Source: Candidatus Poseidoniaceae archaeon
GTDB lineage: Archaea > Thermoplasmatota > Poseidoniia > Poseidoniales > Poseidoniaceae
Reading direction: 5' to 3'
Assembly (NCBI GenBank): GCA_013329295.1
Contig: DUKP01000197.1
Span: 1 to 6,176, forward strand
Length of the DNA: 6,176 nucleotides
Shown: positions 1-5,036 of the stretch, one piece after another
Layout of the letters: the number at the start of each line of letters is the position of its first letter
Position numbering within the stretch: position 1 is the first letter of the stretch
Notes under the pieces: generated by a model
Told to the model about the DNA's origin: nothing
Database searches by the model: none
What the model saw: the letters and a program-made list of their open reading frames with translations, nothing else
Made by a program: the position numbers and the translations under genes

Positions 1-1
1 C

Positions 2-517
2 ATCGATCTTTATCTTGTTCATGCTCCGCCAGAAAATCCTGATCACAGGGCTCCAGTGTGGCAAGCTATGGAATATTGCTTAGAGCAAGGGATGGTAAAA
101 TCAATTGGCGTGTCCAATTATGGGCCAGCTCACCTAGAAGCGATGAAAAGTTATGCAAAATACATGCCAAGCGTCAACCAAGTTGAATTCAATCCTTGGT
201 TGCAGCGGCCCGAATTAAAACAAGCGACAGAAGCCGTAGGAGCGAAGATTATGGCGTATTCTCCGTTGGCACGAGGCCACAAAGTAACCGATCCAAAACT
301 AGAAAAAATCGCCAATGAATTAGACTGCACGCCTGCTCAAGTTGCGATAAAATTCTGCTATGATGAGGGCTGTATTACCATACCAAAATCAAGTAGGCCT
401 GAGCGAATTATTGAAAATATCGCCTCCCTAGATGTCGACATATCATCACACTATGAGGAAATCAAATCCCTTGAGTGTAACTATATTTCTGGTTGGGACC
501 CAACTACCGACCCCTAA
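2..517 (+). CDS. Aldo/keto reductase, C-terminal part (5' truncated by window edge)
   Basis: This is an NAD(P)H-dependent aldehyde/ketone reductase of the aldo/keto reductase superfamily (TIM barrel, cytoplasmic). The reading frame is open from base 2, so 171 C-terminal residues are visible and roughly 100 are missing relative to the usual 270-320. The fragment starts with I-D-L-Y-L-V-H, where H7 is the catalytic-tetrad histidine; the Asp, Tyr and Lys of the tetrad lie outside the window. The family signature K-S-I-G-V-S-N-Y is at residues 33-40, Q-V-E-F-N-P at 60-65, S-P-L-A-R-G at 87-92, and the cofactor-phosphate motif I-P-K-S...R...E-N at 127-139. The GTG at 56 is internal and not the true start, because homology continues upstream of it. 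The best subfamily guess is the 2,5-diketogluconate reductase-like group, but the substrate cannot be read from sequence. A 62-bp gap separates it from the next same-strand gene, so co-transcription is possible. Confidence 0.95.
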   Translation: MDLYLVHAPPENPDHRAPVWQAMEYCLEQGMVKSIGVSNYGPAHLEAMKSYAKYMPSVNQVEFNPWLQRPELKQATEAVGAKIMAYSPLARGHKVTDPKLEKIANELDCTPAQVAIKFCYDEGCITIPKSSRPERIIENIASLDVDISSHYEEIKSLECNYISGWDPTTDP

Positions 518-550
518 TCAGACGGATTCCTGAAACAATCGGGTAAACAC

Positions 551-562
551 AAAAAACCCCTA
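551..562 (+). repeat. Upstream A-tract/CCCTA element, copy 1
   Basis: AAAAAACCCCTA ends 17 bases before the ATG of the DUF3592-like gene. A near copy (AAAAACCCTA, 1512-1521) ends 16 bases before the start of the following paralogue-like gene. The match is short and could be chance, but the similar distance to both starts, together with the shared coding sequence after each start, favours inherited leader sequence from a duplication. Confidence 0.35.
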
Positions 563-572
563 CAGCTAGGGG
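557..572 (+). promoter_or_regulatory. Hairpin overlapping the ribosome binding site of the 580 gene
   Basis: A perfect 6-bp inverted repeat, CCCCTA (557-562) and TAGGGG (567-572), encloses a 4-base loop CAGC. It is preceded by six A residues (551-556). The right arm supplies the G-run of the Shine-Dalgarno-like GGGGAG (569-574), five bases before the ATG at 580, so folding would mask the ribosome binding site. Read on the minus strand, the same element is a GC-rich hairpin followed by six T, the form of an intrinsic terminator, but no minus-strand gene lies close enough to need one. The structure is seen directly; any regulatory role is inferred. Confidence 0.45.
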
Positions 573-579
573 AGATACG

Positions 580-1443
580 ATGTCAGAGAACTTCTGGGAG
601 GCGAATCTACCGTCCAGTAACGACGACGATGAACAACAAAAGCAGTCAGTTTCGACGGTTACAAAAATACAAGTAACATTAGATGATTTCCCGGTCAGTA
701 ATTGGGATAGCGATAACGACGGCAACCACATCGTGTGGTGGTATAACCAAAACCGAGGAGAAGGGTCACGAAAGACCCTTGATTACTTCAAATCAAAATC
801 CGGCATAAGCAAGATATCAACAAAGGCCGATGCTCAGAAGATTCTTGATTCAGTAATCACGATATTAGAAAACGACAGTGTTGAAGGCGTGAGCAAACCT
901 GGCTACGATACCGAATCCGGTAGTGGCACAATCGATATCCATGGACCCACAAGTATCGGCGCCTTGTTTGGTGGTTGGATATTTACCGGTATTTGGTGTT
1001 CGGTTTCATTTCTCGCGCTCATATTTATTGGTGGACCAGCACTTGCCGATCTAGGGACCACCGATTGGACGCCTACTGATGGGATTGTCATCGATAGTGG
1101 AGTTGACGAATCAACCAGTAGCGAGGGTGGGCCTACATATTGTCTGTGGGTGGATTATCAATACACATATGAGAATAAGACTTACAGTGGCTATGTTGTG
1201 AGTTACAGCCAAGAAGACTCCTGCAATTCTTGGTCAGAAGATGCTGATGAAAAGTATCCACCAGGGAGTGATGTCACAGTATATGTCAATCCAGACAATC
1301 CCGCTGAAGCAGTGTTAGAAAACGGTTTTTCAGGACTAGATTTTGCTATTTGTTGTGTATTTCCATTTGTTATCATTGGGATTATTATGCTAGTTAGCAT
1401 GCTTAGGTCAACATTTTCAACCCTCAAAAGTAATTTTGTGTAA
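580..1443 (+). CDS. DUF3592-like two-helix membrane protein with cytoplasmic N-terminal domain
   Basis: This is a 287-residue membrane protein of unknown function. Residues 1-120 are hydrophilic and acidic, begin M-S-E-N-F-W-E, and are predicted to be cytoplasmic. A first membrane helix spans about 126-150 and a second about 253-275, followed by a short basic tail. The loop between them (about 164-247) resembles DUF3592: T-D-G-I-V-I-D-S, then Y-Q-Y-T-Y-E-N-K-T-Y-S-G, then K-Y-P-P-G-S-D-V-T-V-Y-V-N-P-D-N-P-A-E-A-V-L. The spacing between the G-V strand, the Y.Y...GK.Y strand and the Y-P-x-G...V-Y-x-x-P-x-x-P motif is typical of that family. C188 and C215 inside the loop could form a disulfide if the loop is extracytoplasmic. 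The ATG is supported by GGGGAG five bases upstream. The next gene, 94 bp downstream on the same strand, starts with a near-identical motif (M-S-T-N-F-W-D) and shares D-A-x-K-x-L-x-S at a similar place (residues 84-91 here), suggesting duplication. DUF3592 has no established biochemical role. Confidence 0.85.
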   Translation: MSENFWEANLPSSNDDDEQQKQSVSTVTKIQVTLDDFPVSNWDSDNDGNHIVWWYNQNRGEGSRKTLDYFKSKSGISKISTKADAQKILDSVITILENDSVEGVSKPGYDTESGSGTIDIHGPTSIGALFGGWIFTGIWCSVSFLALIFIGGPALADLGTTDWTPTDGIVIDSGVDESTSSEGGPTYCLWVDYQYTYENKTYSGYVVSYSQEDSCNSWSEDADEKYPPGSDVTVYVNPDNPAEAVLENGFSGLDFAICCVFPFVIIGIIMLVSMLRSTFSTLKSNFV

Positions 1444-1454
1444 GCCATCATTGC

Positions 1455-1464
1455 TTATACTATA
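1455..1464 (+). promoter_or_regulatory. Possible TATA box for the 1538 gene
   Basis: TTATACTATA is the most TATA-like stretch in the 94-bp gap between the two membrane-protein genes. An archaeal start site about 25-30 bases downstream would give a leader of roughly 55 bases before the GTG at 1538. No clear purine-rich BRE precedes it, so this is a weak call, and co-transcription with the upstream gene is equally possible. Confidence 0.25.
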
Positions 1465-1511
1465 GTTAAATCATATCTGTAGTAGTGAAAAATTTTGTCG
1501 GCCAAAGTAAG

Positions 1512-1521
1512 AAAAACCCTA
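1512..1521 (+). repeat. Upstream A-tract/CCCTA element, copy 2
   Basis: AAAAACCCTA matches the element before the 580 gene and sits at nearly the same distance from its start codon. In this copy the right arm of the hairpin and the Shine-Dalgarno G-run are absent; AT-rich sequence occupies their place, so the start at 1538 has no recognisable ribosome binding site. Confidence 0.35.
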
Positions 1522-1537
1522 ACCTAATCGTTAAACT

Positions 1538-3355
1538 GTGTCAACTAACTTTTGGGATGTTAAACCTCCTGAGGAAGAAGAAAAAGCGAAGAAACATGAC
1601 GGGGTTGAACTGGCTGAAACACCAGATATGGAGCAATCTGATAAGATTCATTTTCCCAATCCACTAAAAATCGAAATCGATGGGCGGGAGAGAGATTTTT
1701 TCATCGAGAACCAAGCCATGTTGTCCAATGAAGCGATTAATGCAATCCGTTCCAGTAATGAATTTTGGATTGTCGAGATAGATGATAATAGAAATGCCTT
1801 TTTTCAGATGCATATCGAAAGTGGACTGATTGAGTATTGGACAGATGGTGCAATGCAAAGTCAGCAAACCGGTGACATCGATGACGCGTTAAAATATCTA
1901 GAATCGATTTTTACTACGGGTTCATTCAGTCAGATCGCGAAGGTTGAGGTTAACGACAATCCAATATCGTCATCTACTGAAATTGTACCAACACAGCAGC
2001 GGATTGACGCAATGCAACAAATTGATGTTGCACAACTCGAATCGGTTGAAACACCAGAAATCCACAAATTCGACAATAATATTGAAAATTTCTTTGCCGG
2101 TAGTATATTGATATCTATGGTATTTATTGCTTCAAGTTTTGCGCTTGAAGGTGGCATCTTACCATTCATTTTTTCTAGTATCGCTGCTATATTATTACTT
2201 ATTCGTATATATTCCATTCGCACTAAGATTTTGCATTTTAAAAATCAACAAACCTATGTTTGGTATCAAGGAAATTCTGTGCTATTTATTTACGTCAAAG
2301 AAATGACAGACAAATTACTGACTTGGACTACTACAAGCACATCAACAGATTCCGATGGGCACACTACCACAACCAAACACCGTCATTTCAGAATAATCGA
2401 CGCTAATGGCGGGGAACTGTTCTCCGGCTTGGGCGCTGGCGGCAAATCTGGCTGGGGCAGGGACGAGTTGATAAAATTACTAGGATTAGAAACAATGGCC
2501 AAAAACAGGTATAAACCACCTTCAACAAAACATTCGGTGACTGGCAACACAAGGCGTGATTTGGATAATAAGGAAAATATGCAAACCGCCATGAAAGGTA
2601 TATTTGCACTTATCTTAGTGCCAATATTATTTGTTGGAACGATAGCCATCTTCATCATTGTTGGTATCTTTGTGGGTATGGAAAATGAATTTGGGACTTA
2701 TTATGATGACTATGAAATGCCAAACCGATGGTGTGATTATAGCGTAAATTATCCTGTTACAGTGCCGCTTACCGTGGTAGGTGAAACATCAATGGATGGT
2801 TATGAGCATAATAGAGAGGATGGCACGTATTCTGATGCGAATCTAGTCACCAATGGCGGCATATGCACCTACCGGTATCGAACTGGAGATTCAAGAGCAT
2901 TTGAGTTTGTATATGAATTAGAAGAGGTGTCAGATATTGATGGAATTAGCATGCTAGTTATGCCGCACCCTGGCGGCCAGACGGTTGGTTATTCAGGCCT
3001 TGAAGTCTATACAATGACTGACAATAGTTCCGAGTGGGTGCTACAAATCGACTCACCTTACATGTATGGCGATTATGAACGCTATGCTTCATACGATAAT
3101 TATCCGGATGGATTTTATTATGGCGAGTGGTTTAGACATGCGTTTGATAATACGGTAGAGAATGTTTCTGTTGTGAAAATTATTACCGGTAATGCTGACC
3201 AATTAGGCGACCGGTCGGTTAGTTTCTCTGGATTAAGAGTTGATGCAGCGGGCGATTATGATTATCCCGATTATCTAATTTGTAGTGGCGAATGGGACGG
3301 CTTGTTTGAAAACTCAACTAGTGACATGATTGCATGGGATCCTGATGGATGTTGA
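1538..3355 (+). CDS. Three-helix membrane protein with four-cysteine ectodomain, unknown function
   Basis: This is a 605-residue protein that I do not recognise as a whole. The GTG start is the first possible one, since an in-frame TAA lies at 1532-1534, and it is supported by the N-terminal M-S-T-N-F-W-D matching the upstream gene. No Shine-Dalgarno sequence is visible. Residues 1-180 are hydrophilic and acidic. A helical hairpin follows at about 185-204 and 207-227. Residues 228-350 form a cytoplasmic domain with an alternating hydrophobic pattern (T-Y-V-W-Y-Q-G-N-S-V-L-F) and a Thr/His-rich segment (about 263-284) leading into a strand H-F-R-I-I-D; it may be PH-like, but this is weak. A third helix spans about 352-381. 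The remaining 225 residues would be outside the cell: acidic, Tyr-rich, with four cysteines (C399, C443, C582 and C605, the last residue) that could form two disulfides. Residues 116-126 (D-A-x-K-x-L-E-S-I-F-T) match residues 84-94 of the upstream protein. It is probably a surface or envelope sensor or structural protein; no enzyme motif is evident. Confidence 0.85.
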   Translation: MSTNFWDVKPPEEEEKAKKHDGVELAETPDMEQSDKIHFPNPLKIEIDGRERDFFIENQAMLSNEAINAIRSSNEFWIVEIDDNRNAFFQMHIESGLIEYWTDGAMQSQQTGDIDDALKYLESIFTTGSFSQIAKVEVNDNPISSSTEIVPTQQRIDAMQQIDVAQLESVETPEIHKFDNNIENFFAGSILISMVFIASSFALEGGILPFIFSSIAAILLLIRIYSIRTKILHFKNQQTYVWYQGNSVLFIYVKEMTDKLLTWTTTSTSTDSDGHTTTTKHRHFRIIDANGGELFSGLGAGGKSGWGRDELIKLLGLETMAKNRYKPPSTKHSVTGNTRRDLDNKENMQTAMKGIFALILVPILFVGTIAIFIIVGIFVGMENEFGTYYDDYEMPNRWCDYSVNYPVTVPLTVVGETSMDGYEHNREDGTYSDANLVTNGGICTYRYRTGDSRAFEFVYELEEVSDIDGISMLVMPHPGGQTVGYSGLEVYTMTDNSSEWVLQIDSPYMYGDYERYASYDNYPDGFYYGEWFRHAFDNTVENVSVVKIITGNADQLGDRSVSFSGLRVDAAGDYDYPDYLICSGEWDGLFENSTSDMIAWDPDGC

Positions 3356-3376
3356 ATGCTATCAATATCAAGACAA

Positions 3377-3389
3377 ATTATTCAATAAT
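3377..3389 (+). promoter_or_regulatory. AT-rich palindrome in the cupin promoter region
   Basis: ATTATTCAATAAT is a perfect 6-bp inverted repeat around a central C, lying 18-30 bases upstream of the cupin ATG. That is where a TATA box would sit for a leaderless or nearly leaderless archaeal transcript, and the gene has no Shine-Dalgarno sequence. It is either the TATA element or a small operator overlapping it. Short AT palindromes arise easily by chance. Confidence 0.3.
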
Positions 3390-3406
3390 AGCCATTTAGC
3401 ATTATC

Positions 3407-3766
3407 ATGGCCAAGATAAATTTCCAAGATAAGTTTAGCAAATTTAGTGAACATTGGACGCCAAAAGTAATCGCTGAAATGAATGATTATCAGTTTAAAT
3501 TAGCCAAAGTGAAGGGCGAATTTGTTTGGCACAATCATAGTGATACCGATGAAGTATTCATAGTGATCGAGGGTTGTTTGAAAATAGAGTTTGCTGAAGA
3601 AACCATTGAACTTAATGCTGGTGAAATGTATGTAGTGCCTAAAGGTGTGCAACACAAACCATACGCAGATGATGAATGCAAGATACTCCTTGTCGAACCT
3701 AAAGGTGTGGTAAATACCGGTGAGGCAGATAGTGATTTGACTGCCTCGAACGATGTTTGGATTTGA
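3407..3766 (+). CDS. Small single-domain cupin protein
   Basis: This 119-residue protein is a monocupin. Cupin motif 1 is complete: G37, H42, H44, E49 and G56 follow the G-x(4-5)-H-x-H-x(3-4)-E-x(6)-G pattern. Motif 2 is G72...P78-x-G80-x-x-H83. H42, H44, E49 and H83 would form a typical metal site (Fe, Mn, Ni or Zn cannot be told apart). The tail E-P-K-G-V-V-N-T-G...L-T-A-S-N-D-V-W-I resembles a widespread group of stand-alone cupins of about 115 residues, often annotated loosely as mannose-6-phosphate isomerase-like. The substrate is unknown and the isomerase label is not supported by sequence. There is no signal peptide, so it is cytoplasmic. It starts 51 bp after the preceding gene with no ribosome binding site, and its TGA touches the stop of the convergent gene on the other strand. 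Confidence 0.92.
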   Translation: MAKINFQDKFSKFSEHWTPKVIAEMNDYQFKLAKVKGEFVWHNHSDTDEVFIVIEGCLKIEFAEETIELNAGEMYVVPKGVQHKPYADDECKILLVEPKGVVNTGEADSDLTASNDVWI

Positions 3767-4930
3767 TCATTCTTCGAGCAAATTCATAATGTCATTACTA
3801 GGTGATTCAAGCGCTTCAACATCTTTCAGTGCCCGTTCCATTGCTCGAAGTCGTCTTTGAATTGAATCACCTTCACCGCCAATAGAGTTTGCCGCAGTAT
3901 TGAGTTGCTTATGGAGAGCACCTAAGTGCTTACCAAACTTGACAAATTCAGTTTTTACAGTACCGAGTACATTGTAGACTTCACTGGCATTAGACTCAAG
4001 CGCAAGAGTCCTGAAACCCATCTGTAGACTGTTAACGAACGCTGCTAATGTAGAAGGCCCAGTCACTACAATTTGGTGGTCTCTCTGCAATGCTTCAAAC
4101 AGACCAGGGCGCCTAACTACATCTGCGTACAAACCCTCTGTCGGTAAAAACATAACAGCGAAATCTGTAGTATGGGGCGCAGCAACATATTTACTTCGGA
4201 TTTCTTTGGCTTTAGCAGTAACATTTGAAGCAAAGGTTTTGTATGCATTCTCGATATTCTTCTTATCGCCTTCATCATAAGCAATTAGCAATCGCTCATA
4301 ATCTTCTTTGGGGAATTTACAGTCTATTGGCAACCATACTGGTTCATCCATATTGCCATCTAAGCCAGGGAGCTTGATAGCGAACTCCACTTGTCCACGA
4401 CATTCTGGGTGTGTTTTTACATTCTTACTATATTGTGCGGGAGCGAGTATCTGCTGAAGGATCTTCTCAGCCTGAATCTCCCCCATTGCTCCTCGGGTTG
4501 AAACATTACTCAAGACCTTCTTTAGTCCTCCAACATCAGTTGCTAGGGTTTGCATGTCTCCAAGTCCTTTGTGAACCGCTTCCAGTCGCTCACTTACTAA
4601 TTTGAATGACTCACCAATCCGCTTCTCCAACGTAGTTTGTAACTTCTCGTCGACAACTTGCCGCATCTCATCTAACTTCTTTTCATTAGACTCTTGTAAG
4701 TTTGAGATGTTTTTGCCTACAGTTACTAGATGCTTTTGCTGCTCTTCACCCAATTCTTTGACTACAGTTACTACGGTCTGTTGAATACTATCTCTAGTAT
4801 CTCTGCTCATTTCTCTAAGCTCACTTCTAACCTGGCTGCTACTATCTTTGTTTCCACCCAATAGGTAACCAATCACGACTCCTAATATTGCTCCAATTAT
4901 CACTAGCCCATACTCGAGTAAGCTTGCCAT
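3767..4930 (-). CDS. rmuC: RmuC-family DNA recombination protein, membrane-anchored
   Basis: This 387-residue protein has the standard RmuC architecture. An N-terminal membrane helix spans about 6-25. A Lys/Glu-rich coiled coil spans about 31-125. The conserved RmuC domain covers about 140-345, including R-G-A-M-G-E at 146-151, E182, P-I-D-C-K-F-P at 201-207, F-A-V-M-F-L-P-T-E-G at 257-266 and V-T-G-P-S-T-L-A-A at 289-297. The E182...D203-x-K205 arrangement resembles a PD-(D/E)xK nuclease core, with Glu where many relatives have Asp. In Escherichia coli, rmuC limits inversion at short inverted repeats; the biochemical reaction is not settled. Length is within the family's usual range of about 350-500. 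It begins at the ATG complement of 4928-4930, directly before the helix, without a Shine-Dalgarno sequence. It is convergent with the cupin (zero gap) and divergent from the pilin-like gene (106 bp). Confidence 0.95.
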   Translation of the reverse strand: MASLLEYGLVIIGAILGVVIGYLLGGNKDSSSQVRSELREMSRDTRDSIQQTVVTVVKELGEEQQKHLVTVGKNISNLQESNEKKLDEMRQVVDEKLQTTLEKRIGESFKLVSERLEAVHKGLGDMQTLATDVGGLKKVLSNVSTRGAMGEIQAEKILQQILAPAQYSKNVKTHPECRGQVEFAIKLPGLDGNMDEPVWLPIDCKFPKEDYERLLIAYDEGDKKNIENAYKTFASNVTAKAKEIRSKYVAAPHTTDFAVMFLPTEGLYADVVRRPGLFEALQRDHQIVVTGPSTLAAFVNSLQMGFRTLALESNASEVYNVLGTVKTEFVKFGKHLGALHKQLNTAANSIGGEGDSIQRRLRAMERALKDVEALESPSNDIMNLLEE

Positions 4931-4995
4931 GAGGCAAACAAAATGGCAACACTTATTGAACTCTATCCTAAACGCAATTTAGATATTTACAGGCG

Positions 4996-5003
4996 TATAT
5001 ATA
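4996..5003. promoter_or_regulatory. TATATATA box in the divergent intergenic region
   Basis: TATATATA is self-complementary and is the only strong TATA-like sequence in the 106-bp gap between rmuC (-) and the pilin-like gene (+). For the plus-strand gene a start site near 5026-5030 is expected, giving a leader of about ten bases or fewer before the ATG at 5037. For rmuC it would give a leader of about 40 bases. Being symmetric, it could serve either gene or both. The flanking BRE is not clear on either side. Confidence 0.5.
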
Positions 5004-5036
5004 GGACCTAGATTTGTTCGACCTAAAGTGGTGGAA

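Noticed and set aside
56..58. GTG at 56 as the true start of the aldo/keto reductase
   Set aside because: The frame is open to base 2 and the upstream residues D-L-Y-L-V-H include the catalytic histidine, so the gene starts before the window.
1485..1667. Short plus-strand reading frame overlapping the start of the 605-residue gene
   Set aside because: It lies mostly inside the larger gene in another frame, its Lys/Arg-rich product comes from A-rich codons read out of frame, and the start at 1538 is supported by the motif shared with the upstream protein.
3391..3411. GCCAT...ATGGC inverted repeat spanning the cupin start codon
   Set aside because: Only five base pairs with an 11-base loop; too short to call as a structure.
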